This document shows, in pieces, positions 31,859 to 43,281 of a stretch of 64,000 nucleotides of DNA. The notes under the pieces were generated by a model that saw nothing but the letters and a program-made list of their open reading frames with translations, searched no databases and was not told where the DNA came from. Every line of letters starts with the position of its first letter. Positions within the stretch are counted from its first letter, which is position 1. Both the position numbers and the translations under genes were made by a program. The stretch is from Undaria pinnatifida (taxonomy: Eukaryota; Sar; Phaeophyceae; Laminariales; Alariaceae): positions 2,844,501 through 2,908,500 of the forward strand of contig JABAKD010000011.1 in NCBI GenBank assembly GCA_012845835.1, read 5' to 3'.

Positions 31859-32020
31859 ATGCGATCGACTGCTGCGCTCCTGCTGGTAGTCGTTTGCACG
31901 CGTGTCGGCGCTTACCGTCTGCACGCCTTCCTAAGGGCACCATCGACGGCTGCTCATCGTTGTGTATTCCAATCTCATAGGTACCACCACGACCTGTTTT
32001 TTCCACCAAGCGCTCGAAAA

Positions 32021-32072
<52 letters not shown>

Positions 32073-32323
32073 GCAGCAGCCTTGACGACAAACTCGACGA
32101 CGACACATCAAGGCGAAGCAGAACACAACAACGCACCACCGTCACCACGCTAAGTCGAACATCCGGTGTAGCCATGTCGACCATCTCGAAATGCTTAGAA
32201 TGTTTCCAGGAACGCTCATGGTTGGTGACGGGGGTGTTGTGCGCGGCGGCTGCAACTGCGGCTTCGAGCTGCCTGAGTCGTTGCGGAGATGATCTGCCTC
32301 GACGATTCAAAGCTCCGTTCGTG
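31859..32323 (+). CDS. Probable first exon of a plastid- or membrane-targeted protein
   Basis: ATG at 31859 opens 155 codons ending at a strong donor (GTG, then GTGAGTT at 32324). Residues 1-18 form a signal peptide ('MRSTAALLLVVVCTRVGA'). It is followed by 'YRLHAFLRAP', whose Ala-Phe pair (residues 23-24) is like the cleavage motif of heterokont plastid presequences. Residues 56-74 are a Ser run encoded by an AGC/CAG microsatellite, which would lie in a transit-peptide-like region. Residues 121-140 are hydrophobic ('WLVTGVLCAAAATAASSC'), and the exon ends 'RRFKAPFV'. Protein family not recognised. Downstream exons were not found. An alternative start is Met106 ('MSTISK'). Confidence 0.5.
32022..32080 (+). 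repeat. CAG/AGC trinucleotide repeat
   Basis: About 16 uninterrupted GCA units (32022-32070) plus a CGG-interrupted end. In the probable exon it encodes Ser; the other strand has a CTG run. Confidence 0.95.
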
Positions 32324-33049
32324 GTGAGTTCTACTTCTGCATGTTGTGTTGCATGTAAAGGCGTACCTGCCTGGCTGTGCCCTGTTGTTTACCTGGTATG
32401 CCGCAAGAGCATGGCAGAGCACCAGCGAAGGGGCCCTCGGTTATTTCGTATGGTATGTAGCACGCACTACTATAGCAGGAGGTACATACTATACCAGCAT
32501 GACTGCTGTTACGTGGGTGGATAACCTGGATAAGAAGCAGTTACTGAGTTAAATACTTCGGGTTCTAGGATCTACTCGGACCGCGGTTTAGACTATAGAC
32601 TAGACTACTGCTTGTGTTAAATATAGGCGCCCCAACTACTTACTACCTGGTACTTGTAACCTCTGGAACGTATGATAAGCATAGCTCGTATGCGTGCGGG
32701 CGACGCCATACTCAATCGTTTGAGTCTGTCACCCCTCCCCCCCGCCCCTTCTAGCTCCCAGCTGCCAGCACTCAACATCGTTGCTGCGAGTCGCGGCGTG
32801 TGCAATCGTGATGTCACATACACACTCGTGTAGTGCTTGTTCAATTTCGAGGCTCATGACCTGGTGGAGATGTGCATGTGGCAGCGCTTGCTCGTTTTCG
32901 AGACTATAACCTGTTGACAATGTATCTTGCATGCCTAAAATCTAATTTGGATATTGTTGCCAGTAATTGGTGGTAATGAGGCGCCGCGGCCTCAATACCT
33001 GCAGTAGTCATATCTGCGATACATCATATATGGAGTTCCTTGTAATGTA
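32324..33049 (+). other. Intron or intergenic; no further exon recognised
   Basis: If 31859-32323 is an exon, this begins its first intron. Contains exact TACCTGGTA at 32390-32398 and 32644-32652. Confidence 0.35.
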
Positions 33050-33330
33050 TTATAAAAATTAAAATACACTCCAGCTGTGAGACTGAATATTTTGTCGAAA
33101 CTCATCTTTGCAAGCTGTGTGTGATACTCCGATCGCGCGTATTACGGGTTGGGTGTCCTCATTAAGGATATAGGTCGGCGACTCCCCTTGCAACTACAGT
33201 GTAGCTATCAGGGTCAACAGGGTGATGTTAGGCAGTCTGTGCGCGGAAACTATAAAACCCGTTTCTGAGGGTGACCAAATCTGACAGCTGTGGAAGGAAA
33301 TGCATCAGTTTATCAAGTGAATCCTGTGAG
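33050..33330 (+). repeat. CORE-1 repeat, full copy
   Basis: Contains all landmarks from 'CACTCCAGCTGTGAGACTGA' to 'AAATCTGACAGCTGTGGAAG'. A G-rich tract (33395-33512) follows, as also happens after the 27940-28190 copy. Confidence 0.8.
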
Positions 33331-33739
33331 TCGAATATCCGGTGAGGGGAGGGCGGAGTTTGTAAGGACGTGGGGGCCTGATTTTGATCAAAAGGGGGGC
33401 GGGAGGGGACGGGTGGGGCAGGTCAATTTGTGCGTGGAAACTATAAATATTTCTTGTGGGGGAGGGGGGGGAATGTGGCGGGGGGGGGGCGGGGGCGGGG
33501 GGGGGGGGGCTTTAGGTCGCATAGATGTAGGGGTTTGCTATACGCATTGTATTGTAATGCATTGGCATTGAGCGCGTCCCAAAACCAATTGCTCCTGCGG
33601 TAGATTGGCTCCGGATTCGTTTTGTTGAATTTGCTCTCGTAAAAACATTTACGCGGCGCGGCCACCCATCTGGATTGGACAGGTCGCCGAGGTCGTTGTA
33701 CCTCGATTCGAATGGAGGGTGTACCCGTAGGTTCGACAT

Positions 33740-33925
33740 CACTGCTTCTGGTATTCCGAACGAAAAGCGTACGATGACGGAGATATTCTGTTGTTGTTCT
33801 CGACGCGCTTGTGGGCTTGTGGGTATTGTGGGCTTATTCTCGACGAGATTGTGGGCTTGTGGGTATTATTGTAGATTGTGGACTTATTCTCGACGAGCTT
33901 GTGGGTTAGTCGGTATATCGTGCGG
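33740..33925 (+). repeat. CTTGTGGGCTTGTGGGTATT minisatellite
   Basis: 'TCTCGACGAGCTTGTGGG'-type units of about 55 bp repeat three times. The leader ('ATTCCGAACGAAAAGCGT', 'TGTTGTTGTTCTCGACG') recurs once at 35040-35130. Confidence 0.65.
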
Positions 33926-34009
33926 CGGTTACTCGGGTATTATATGTGTAACGTGTGGACAGTGGAGCACCAGAGAGTGTGTAGTGTTGGTGGTAAGATA
34001 CGATAGCTG

Positions 34010-35030
34010 ATTTTGGTGGTGATTGACTGCTGAGGATCTGATGTGAGGTGTGGACGTTATTTAGATCTGAAGACAGCAGGGGTTTCTATTTATCCTCTTC
34101 TGGATTTTGGTATCGGAATTTGGGGATGAAGTTAAGATCGCTTGTTTTCTTGTGTTCTGGAGCTAATACAAATTCTCTCTTTCTTTTAGCATCTAAATGG
34201 TGCTGACCAGCCCCCCTTTGGCCAAGGGGGGACAAGTTCTGGTCAATAGACCCTGCCTGGCCTACGCGTGTCTATAATTATCGATAGTGCAGGTTGCACC
34301 CACCGACGTTTGTCAGGGATTTTTTTCTGGTACGATTGCGACAGCAGCAAGCAGGTAGGTGTGGATTGGGCCGCGTTTCGGCAGGAAGCCATCTGACCCG
34401 ATGAGGGCGGTGTCCGCACGTCGCCTGAGGACTCCAAACGGGGTCTGCTGTGGTCGTACGAGGGGCCGCTAGAGGTGATGTCCCAGCAACGCACCCAGCG
34501 TGGAGGGGCTGCGGCAGCAAGGTCCACATCCGCTGATGACGAGATTCGAATCGGGTTGATTGACTTGGTTCTGTGAAATCTCGCAGTACAGACACGATTT
34601 GATCCGCTGAAGGTTCAACTCGGGCAGCGAAGACACACCCGCCGATCACGAGGGCTCAAGGCTTTCGGGAGCATGCTGGCGAGATGAACACACAAAAATG
34701 CGGTGGTTCAGCGGTGCCGACTGAGGGCTGTCGCGTCGCGCGTCCCGAGGGGGAAGGCGCGACATCACAAACGAAGCGTGGAAATGTGATAAACGCGGCG
34801 AGATGCTTCAATCTCCCCTGCTGGGCTTCTAGATCGTCGCCAAAAAAACTAGGCGTGTCTATAGGCGGAACTAACTCCACTATTTTTTTCTCGGTAAAAT
34901 CGAATTTAAAAAAAAAAAATGCCGTTTCATCACGTACGTGCTGTCGATTATTGGACAGATGAGGCGGTTCAGCAGTGTTTCTCAGTTCTGGTACGTTGGT
35001 ACGATGTTTTGAAAACTCCAAAAAAATGAT
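34010..35030. other. No gene seen
   Basis: The minus strand 34649-34278 is open for 123 codons and its start ('VEPSADQIVSVLRDFTEP') vaguely recalls a retroelement RT thumb, but nothing around it supports that. Confidence 0.35.
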
Positions 35031-35039
35031 AGAGGAACC

Positions 35040-36016
35040 TAGTTTTGGTTGCGGTGAAATCCCGAACGAAAAGGGTGTGATGAGCGAGAGCTGTTGTTGT
35101 TCTCGACGTGCTTGTGGGCTTGTTTGTGGATATAGGTACTCGTACAGCAGCAGCTTATATATGATAGTTCTCCCGTTTTTTTCGGTTGAACTCTTGACAG
35201 GACGATCAGCATCTATCTCCGGTATTGTGGGCTTTTTATTTTTCCGTACGAGCTAAACAAATATCTACGCTGTTTGATATTTACGTTCTGTAGTTTTCAG
35301 AGAAAAAATGAAGTCGTCGATCAACCTCCTGAAAATAGGTACTCGTACAGCAGCATAGATAGTTTTTACAGAAAGAAAAGGTCGTCCAACAACCTGCTGA
35401 AAACGACTACTACTCGTACAGCTGAAGGTGCAGAAGCAGCGGTAGTAGCAGCAGCACGACACACGGGACCAAAGCCGGGTCGCTGTGCGTGTGTCTCGTC
35501 GATCAACGTCCTGAAAATACTTGTAGGTACTTGTACATCAGCATGCTGCAGCATAACTAATAGTTTCCCCTTTTTTCTCGGTTGAATTGTTGAAGGCTGA
35601 CAATCTACATCTCCGATCACAAAAACACGATCAGCATGGGAGAAACCCATACTGTACTCGTATATAACGTAGCCCAGCAATGCCTGTCAAATCACAACAT
35701 GCCACACACCCAGTAGTGTCTTCAGAAAAAAAAAAGTCGGTACCCGTACGACTGATGGTGCTGTACTCGTAGCAGGGGCAGCATTAGAATCAGCAGCAGC
35801 ACAGCAGAAGCAGAAGGTGTATGTAGCAGCGGTAGCAGCAACAGCACGGCACATGGGACTAGAGCCGGGTCAGTGTCGCTGTGCGTGTGTCTCGTCGATC
35901 AACCTCCTGAAAATAGGTATACTCGTACAGCAGCATGCTGCAGCAAAAACCATACTGCACTCGTATATAACGTAGCCCAGCAATGCCTGTCAAGTAAGAA
36001 AATACCGCACACCTAG
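35040..36016 (+). repeat. Tandem array of 'CGTCGATCAACCTCCTGAAA' units
   Basis: The unit recurs near 35315, 35498 and 35892 with 'AGGTACTCGTACAGCAGCAT'. 'CGTATATAACGTAGCCCAGC' recurs at about 35659 and 35963, spacing ~304 bp. CAGCAG words are frequent. Confidence 0.6.
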
Positions 36017-36109
36017 TAGTTGGTGCACCTGTAAAATCGCACGTTGCTGCACCTATCTCGACGAACTCTCAACGACTTACAGCGAAACCAGCACGAGAAG
36101 AGTTGTCTG

Positions 36110-36320
36110 TCATTTGTGCGTGCACAGGACCCGTCGGAACTGGCCTTGGTGCCGTGTACGTAAAGTGCGGTAGACAAACGTGGCCGAAAAACTTGATACA
36201 AACATACACACATACACACATAATACAGAGAAAGTAATTCGAGGCACCCTACTCTCGTATGCGATCCGATATGAAGAGACTTTTTTTCCTTGGAAAACCA
36301 AGAAAAAAAGGCTCAGCGCT
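36110..36320 (-). repeat. R7 dispersed repeat, minus-strand copy
   Basis: Inverted relative to 29674-29887: 'ACCCGTCGGAACTGGCCTTG' and 'CCTTGGAAAACCAAGAAAA'. Confidence 0.6.
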
Positions 36321-36337
36321 GCGCGCTTCGCGCGCCT

Positions 36338-36598
36338 CATTATAAGGCTTAGTTTGGGTAAGCTATCGGGTAACCTTTTGCAAGTGATCCAACGGACTAA
36401 TACCCCACAATTACCTTAACAAATGGCGTCGTCGACAGACCATGAGTTTTTTGGGTCGTGGATTCGATTCCCACCATCCACCGTAATAAACTTTTTCAGA
36501 CTTTCCCCACGTCGAACTTGAAAATTACTCTCCCCCTGCTCCCCGGTATCCCCAGGAAATGAAACCGCTTGGATATTGACAGGTCCGCCCAGATTCGC
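36338..36598 (+). mobile_element. TRIM-like element, left part, interrupted
   Basis: Terminal repeat 36338-36421, then AATGGCGTCGTCGAC and a tRNA-like segment with B box (GGATTCGATTCCCACC). The interior breaks off after 'GGATATTGACAGGTCCGCCC' and resumes at 39156. Confidence 0.65.
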
Positions 36599-38146
36599 CT
36601 GTTCTCGGCTTGGACGTTGGTCGACGGTTGAGTGTGCGTGTGAGCACTAGCTAGCAACGTTTAGGTAAAACACTTATCACCGACAATACAGGCATCTTGG
36701 CGTCATTGCAACAATTCGTATTCGTATTTGCCCAGAAAACCACAAAAAACGCATCGACGTTAACTTAGATCGTCAACAAAGTGTGAAACGTCACGCACAT
36801 CATATCGCTAGCATCATGCACCACGGACTTGATTATGCGAGTAAATGTGAGAACAACAACAACAGCAACCACACCAAACGGTCGACCTCGACTGAGGCGA
36901 ATGGCCTAAACCAACATATCGCGGACCCAAGGCAGAATCTGGGGAACGCAACTAAATAGGTTGGATATATTTCCGATTACGGACAGCCAAATCGTCCACT
37001 TGAGACACCTGAAAGTTTGTCGGCAGACCGAAGACAGGTGCCGCAGAACGCAACGAAATGGTTTCAATAAATACCGGTTTACGGACTACCGAGCCGTCCA
37101 CAAAAGACACCGGAACGTATGACGAACAATTTATTTCCGCAGTTAGCTATCATCAGGTCAGAGATATAAGCTCAAGCAGGAGTACGGCTTTTGGCCCACG
37201 CTAGTCTCTAAACGGTCGGTAGATCTGCGAAATGAGCATCGCGCGATTGGCTGCTCCGTATTGGAGACGACCAGCAAACAAACCAGTGTCAAATTGGCAG
37301 TCCCTTCAAGCAAGTCAGACTTTCTGTTCACGATATAGAAGCTTCCCTGAATAGTGCGGGGAAGCCTTCCTATTACAAGAGGATAGTTTTTCAAGAGCAA
37401 ATAGCGATCCGGTACTCGGGCCACGCGATCAAATTGGTCGCCCTCCGGTTTGGCTAATCGCGCTTCTAAACCAGTTTCGTTGACAAGCTTACGCGTACAT
37501 TAAAATATCACAAATACTTTGCGAAGACAAATACGCGTACCTGTCACACCGCGACACCGGAGGGCGTAGTTGAGATCCCAGTGTACACGAACGCTGTTGG
37601 TTCTGAGTTCACAGCAGAGTGGGTGAAGGATCGGAAGAGGTGATACGATAAGCAATAGATCACACTTGGCCGGTCCACTCAGGGGCAGCATAATGCCAGA
37701 TTTCAGGTAGCCACGGACGTCGGCCTGCCAGCGTATACTACGGCTTCGCAACCGCAGTGGACTTATGCTCGATTACCAGCGAGGCAAATGACTCCGGGAC
37801 CGTGCAGACCACTGGCGGACGGTAACGTAAAGGGTGGCACACTTCACAACGTGCTCAGTAAGAGCAGTAAAGCAGTTGGTCCGGGCAACATGCCCGGCAA
37901 GAGCTGTTGGTCAGCGTACACACACGTTGGGTAGGACAGGAGCAAATCGTAAGCGTTTCCAACCGTACCTTGGGGGCGTGCAGGGACGCCCTTTCGCAGA
38001 CGGCATTGGTACGATTAACACATGGTGAGGGACGCGTGACCGAGTGGCGCCGGAGTGACAAACGGGAGGACGAAAGAAAGTCCTTGACACTCGGTACCAA
38101 GGGGAAAATACAATATCTCGTTTACGACTATGATTGATGAAGGCCA

Positions 38147-38458
38147 TTGACTGGTCAATACAAGGGTTGCAACCTTTCAGCGAAACCAATGCCTCGAATA
38201 CTAAAATATCACCCCTGGAAGGCAGGCGAGCACACTCAAGTCTCTATGCACTCCTTCCGGTCAGGGCATGGGGTTTCACTGGGCATTACCTGGCGAACTC
38301 GACGTCGACCATTACTTGCAGAACGGTTCTGGGAAAACCCGCGAACGGCCTCGACGCACATGCGTCTAAGGGAGTTCATCTGCCCGGGTAGGGATGGAGA
38401 TGTCAGGGTAGAGGGTATTTCCGAGATCCACAACAGGGAACTCAATGAATCCCCCTGA
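38147..38458 (+). pseudogene. Tyrosine recombinase C-terminal remnant
   Basis: 'SMHSFRSGHGVSL' supplies the H-x-x-R box. 'AERFWENPRTASTHMRLREF' corresponds to the Trp box and the nucleophile region, but the expected Tyr is His here, which would kill activity. No intact N-terminal domain is joined to it. Confidence 0.55.
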
Positions 38459-38676
38459 ACGAGTCGAGTAGGTTAAGGGCGGCTTTCGCAAACAACCCAA
38501 GACTTGAGCAAGAGCTCAAGGGGCAGAACTACATGGTATTGAGGCAGACGGGTGACGCGAATTGTATCAAGCAAGAATGGGAGAAACAATAAAGGCTCCC
38601 TTTTCCCAGCCAGAGGCCGAAAATACGCACTAAGGGCCTCGCATCGGGTAAACGATCGCAGACAGTAAGGAGGGGT

Positions 38677-38765
38677 TGGCAACACCGGCTGCGGGAGGTG
38701 ATGCCATTGTTTCGACCCACACTATACCGGAAGGAGAACAGGCGCGAAGATACTGCTGGATTATC
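38677..38765 (+). repeat. Direct repeat (B1) of the second YR element
   Basis: 'GGGAGGTGATGCCATTGTTT' and 'GAACAGGCGCGAAGATACTG' are shared with 39068-39155. Confidence 0.8.
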
Positions 38766-39067
38766 CGGAACAGGGATAGGAATGATTTCAAAGTGACGTC
38801 ACCCCTGTGACTCCTAAGAAGAAATATCTAGTCGAGTTCACCCCTCCGAAGCTCACAACTAAAAACCCGAAATTCCCCACGAAAAAGCCAAAATAATGGT
38901 TAACTCGACCAAGCCACCACCCACCCACCCACCCAATCACGAAGGGTCAGTCTACAGAGTATCTAGACGCCTTATTATTCTTTGTCGTCGTTATAGTCCA
39001 GTTTGAGGGTCGGCGTAGCAAGCAGCACAGGACACATAACACTCAAACAGTCCTATTCGCGACGGGA

Positions 39068-39155
39068 TGGCAACACCGCCCGCCGCGGGAGGTGATGCCA
39101 TTGTTTCGACCCACACTAAAACGGAGGAAGAACAGGCGCGAAGATACTGCCGGAT
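39068..39155 (+). repeat. Direct repeat (B2) of the second YR element
   Basis: Partner of 38677-38765. Its end (GAAGATACTGC) is directly followed by TRIM-like interior sequence, which fixes the 3' boundary of the insertion. Confidence 0.8.
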
Positions 39156-39599
39156 ATCCGGCCGACCTGCTATCGCGCCGTTTCAGGGGGGGGGAGTGTT
39201 GATGAGGCTTAGTTTAGGTAAGCTATTGGTTAACCTTTTGCAAGTGGTCAAACGGTCTAATACCCCACTAATTACTTGACAAATGGCGTCGTCGACAGAC
39301 CATGGTTTTTTTGGGTCGTGGGTTCGATTCCCACCATCCACCATACTAAACTTTTTCAGACTTTCCCAATGTCGAACTTGAAAAATACCAGCTGAAAAAT
39401 ACTCTCCCCGGTATCCCCAGTAGCTAATCCCGAGGAAATGAATTCGCTTGGATATTGACAGATCCGCCCGCATATCCGGCCGACCTGTTATCCCGCCGTT
39501 TCAGGGGGGGAGGGTGTTATAAGTTTTAGTTAGGGAAAGCTGTTGGTTTAACCTTTTGCATGTGGTCCAATGGACTAATACCCCACTAATTCCTTAACA
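39156..39599 (+). mobile_element. TRIM-like element, right part and second tandem unit
   Basis: Interior remnant, purine run, terminal repeat 39197-39281, AATGGCGTCGTCGAC with B box GGGTTCGATTCCCACC, interior, purine run (39503-39514), terminal repeat 39515-39599 beginning TGTTATAAG and ending TTAACA. Terminal-repeat spacing is 318 bp. Confidence 0.7.
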
Positions 39600-39643
39600 A
39601 TATTCTATGAGATGTACTGCTGTAGTACGAAACATCAATATCG

Positions 39644-39800
39644 TACTGACCCAGACCAGGTCTCTTATTTGGGACAGGGTGCGTTCTACACTAATTTAAA
39701 TATAGAGGCTATCAAATTTCAGATTCATTATATTCCTGTAAAAGTCAGCCTAGCTTTCTTGTCACCTTGCTTCTTATTTGGTGTCCTGTACGGTATACGC
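39644..39800 (+). repeat. R8 dispersed repeat, copy a
   Basis: 'ACTGACCCAGACCAGGTCTC', 'GGACAGGGTGCGTTCTACAC' and 'TTGGTGTCCTGTACGG' match 58968-59210 inside an intron of the desulfurase gene. Confidence 0.65.
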
Positions 39801-40847
39801 ATCGTATACGTACCGACTGTTGTACACCATAGCAAGGCTGCCCAAGCAGGAAGCCGGCTGGATCTCAATCCCGTTGTTGGACTTGCTTTGCTCGATACTA
39901 ACTGTACAGCTGTACCCCCGGTACAATACCTTGATGTTTGTACGAGTACTGCAGTACGCAGAGTACAACTCTAAGGGTAACTCTTCTTCGTCACAGCATC
40001 GTATATGCCAGAGGGAGGGACTACCCGACTGCCGACGTACGGAACCACGGAATCACGATATACGGTAGCGCATTAATGGCCCCCTTGATATCATACGTCG
40101 TTTACTATACTGTGCTGGCACTGTACTATGGATTCAGCGTTCAGGTCATGGAGGACATCCGCGACTCGCTTGAAGCTCGAGGGTCTGCTTCAGCGCCTAT
40201 CAAACTCATTTCGCGCGCATTGACCACACCAGCGTGCGACCTGCAATCTACCTGGTGCGCATCAGTACGACGTCTGCTCTGCTCCACCCGTGAGCCAACA
40301 CGAGCAGCCACGCAACGGGTTCTTTGTTTTTGCCTTGCCCCTGACACCTGTGTGCAATCCCGCGCGGAATCGAAACCCCCTCCATCCCCAGCCACCAGCC
40401 CAGTCTGTACGGGTCATTCAGACAACAAACAAGTCTCCGATGACACCCATTGCCAAAACCTAGACCTGGCTCTGCTCGTTCTCGTGATAGTTTCAGAGAA
40501 GTAACAAGCCTGCGATGACACCCATTGCAAAAACTTAATATTGGCTTGTATTATACCACCACGGTAAAATAGTAGTGGTGTATAAACAAATAACTGTGCT
40601 CCCTTGATCCATCGAGCGAGGCTAAAACTGGCTCGTAGATTTGCATTTCAGATTGATTGATAGTGCAAGCTGTATGAATTTTAGATAGTGCAACTGCCGG
40701 TAGGATTTCGCGCTGCAGGTTATTTGTACCTGTCGTCAAATTGTCCACGTCGGTGGATAGTGGACGGTTGTTGCTGTTGCAGTCTCACCTCCTATAATCT
40801 AGAATCAACTCCGTCGTTACAAGACAGGTTCCAGTACGTATTGATTT
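39801..40847. other. No gene seen
   Basis: An open frame (39938-40504) spans half of it, but codon use and composition give no support and no family is recognised. Confidence 0.35.
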
Positions 40848-41030
40848 GAATAAAAAAAATACACTTCAGCTGTGAGATCGAAATTTAATTTTTGTAAAGT
40901 AGTTATGTATCAGGTGCTATGATACGTGCTGGCATAATTTTATAACTAATTTTCAAGGACGTCAGCCGTGAGCTCGACGAATTTCAGGTCAATACTCATC
41001 TTTGCAAGCTGCGTTGTCGGTACTCGTAAT
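40848..41030 (+). repeat. CORE-1 core, two partial copies
   Basis: 'CACTTCAGCTGTGAGATCGA' at 40861, and 'AGCCGTGAGCTCGACGAATT' with 'CTCATCTTTGCAAGCTGCG' at 40965-41016. Flanks do not match full copies. Confidence 0.6.
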
Positions 41031-41417
41031 ATACTATATGGGTGAGTTTTTATTGGGAGGTGTCCTATTTTTTGTCCACTATAATGGTAAGTGTTGGTAT
41101 TTATACTTTAGGTGGGGAATTTTGAGCTAGGTGAAACCTCACATCTATTTTATATTTTTTTTACTGCAGTTTCCACTATACTGCTCTATCATATGTATGG
41201 TAGGCGGTTTATTTTGTTTTTTCTCCCCCCGGCTTTAATATCGGGAAGAGTACGAATAAAGAATACCATTAGTTATCTATATGTTGCTCTTAATACAGCA
41301 TTCGAGAATTAAAGTCAGCTACTCCCACCCCAAAAAGGATAAAAACTCTGTGGGACACGAATCCACGGTTCCGATACGCTGTCACTTTAATATTTTAAAT
41401 ACATATATATATATTTT

Positions 41418-41470
41418 CAGGACGTCAGGTGTGAGTTCGACGAATTTCAAGTCAGTACTCATATTTTGAA
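41418..41470 (+). repeat. CORE-1 core, decayed
   Basis: 'GGACGTCAGGTGTGAGTTCG', 'ACGAATTTCAAGTCAGTACTC'-like sequence; the second half is lost. Confidence 0.5.
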
Positions 41471-41515
41471 TCTGTTTGCTGGTACTTGTACTATGCTATG
41501 TGGTAATTTTTTACG

Positions 41516-43031
41516 TACGTAGGTTAGGCTCTGGCCTTTAAGGCTTGCCTTAAAAATCGCCTTGACGCCCTTTTCTGTAAAGGGCGTGCCTTAAGGGCTG
41601 TTTCGAGCCTAATGAGCCCTAACGAGCCTTCATGCGGTAAGGCTCGTTGCCTGACGGCGCAAAACGCTTTTCAGGGACGTTTGCGGTGATTATCGCGTAA
41701 AAAAACAACGCCGTTAGACTGGAACTCCAAAAACTAGGGGACAGGTGTTATATATTTGGTGTGCGTGCTATGCGGAGAGGCCCGGGGACACGTCAGACGC
41801 CAGCTCGCCAGGTGCAAGCTCTTGCGGACACGGACATAACAACACCTTTCATCTCCCACTTACTACCTTCGGAGCGGCGCAATATCTACCCAACAGGGGG
41901 TCTCAGCGCTACAAGGAAGTGGTAATCCTGTGCAAGATCGGTCTGAACCTGAGTGGTGTCAACGTAATACCTAGACTTGGTGGCTACGTACGCATGACTC
42001 ACCGTTTCTTGTTCTCGCAACGTGCGCAAATATATGTAATGCCTTGTTCAACGGTACACCCATTGAGTTATGGTGCGGTCAGAATACCAATCAACACTAC
42101 CGCCATGCAATATGACGCACGTCGGACTGATTCTACGATAGCCCCCCCAAAAAACAGCGTTTTTCTTAGACGAACGTTTCATGGATGCTCGACACGAGGG
42201 AGGATGCTATGAAACGAATATCTTACTACATTTTCTTGATTGCAAATGCCTGTCGAACGATGACGTCGGGGTGGCATGGGGCACCGTGTTTTGGGAGATA
42301 CGACCGGGAGCTGGTATCAGAACCGGCGATTTCGTTAGAGAATAGTTGGGGGGGGCTACCGTAGAACGACTCGTCACAAGCCCGGCACTTCTTTGTCTAT
42401 TATAGGCATTTTAAGGAGAGATGCGTGTTAACCCTTTTAGAACTGCAACGCCGGCGTCCCCGGTGGCTTGGCAGGATATCCTTGTGCCTACAAAAACCAT
42501 GTTCACGAGTTCAACTATCACCTACTGCAGTGTACATGCTCGTAAGGAGTTTTTCTTGCATGAAGATTGTTTGGCGGAAAGCGCGGGAGCGTGATTTAGC
42601 AACATTCGATGAGAATCGACGAGCAGTGGAAATGCTGAACCCTACGCGCGATAAAAATCAAGGCACGTTAACGGGGGGGGGAAAGGGGCGGTACCTGTGA
42701 CCACGGCTTGTCCAGAAGGCCGCCGGAGGTAAAACCTCCTACGAGTTGACCTGGAAAGCACAAGTGATGATAAAAAAGGACACGCACTTTTTTGGGACAA
42801 ACTAAACTACTTGGAATTAGCGTGGGATAATTTTTGGAGTAGTAAACTCGCGTATGGCTTTTTTCAAGACTCGTGCCTATCTGGTTAAGGCTCGTTAAGG
42901 CTCGTTAAGACTGTTAAGGCTTGTGCCTTAAAACGTGCCTTAACCCTTTTTTTTTCGACTGCGGCGAGCCTTGGCCATTTACGATAACGCCCCCGAATCC
43001 GACCCTTAAAGGCAAGGGCCTGACATACGTA
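41516..43031. mobile_element. 1.5-kb TIR element with TTAAGGC-rich ends
   Basis: Left end 'TACGTAGGTTAGGCTCTGGC' pairs with the inverted right end 'TACGTATGTCAGGCCCTTGC', then both continue CTTTAAGG. Inside both ends are ~130 bp of inverted, degenerate TTAAGGC / AACGAGCC words. The middle contains a SINE-1 body (42560-42730), a TTAA-type MITE start (42428) and an unrecognised 155-codon frame (41745-42212). No transposase is recognised. Confidence 0.5.
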
Positions 43032-43281
43032 TACGCAACGCTGTTGGAAAAAATAACAGTTTTTGCTTCTAATCGCGGTCAGATAGATGCATGGATGAAT
43101 ATCATAGGAAGACAAGCGTAGGTAACATTGATTTCAAAGGGGTCCTTACATTTTTATTTGGCGCTTTAAAACGAAAAACTCGTTACATGTATAATTCGCT
43201 CGTACTGAACATGTAAATGCCCCCCGCGTATCTCCACGACCCTGCTTGCTCGCGTCCCCCCCATCTTTGTCTGCGCGAAAG

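Larger units (their letters stand above)
36599..39155 (+). mobile_element. Second PAT-like (YR) element, nested in the TRIM-like element
   Basis: About 2.56 kb interrupts a TRIM-like interior. A recombinase remnant lies at 38147-38458, and two 88-bp direct repeats (38677-38765 and 39068-39155) with a ~300-bp spacer sit downstream of it. This is the same B1-A2-B2 layout as the element at 4667-8735, at smaller scale. No RT is recognisable between 36599 and 38100, so it is either non-autonomous or heavily deleted. 36930-37110 contains a diverged ~106-bp tandem duplication. Confidence 0.55.

Noticed and set aside
34278-34649. Ty3/gypsy-like RT thumb on the minus strand ('VEPSADQIVSVLRDFTEP')
   Set aside because: Only about 18 residues look plausible. 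No RT, RNase H or LTR nearby, and the following residues do not fit.
41745-42212. 155-codon frame as a transposase of the TTAAGGC element
   Set aside because: No DDE-type spacing or other transposase motif can be seen and composition is not coding-like.
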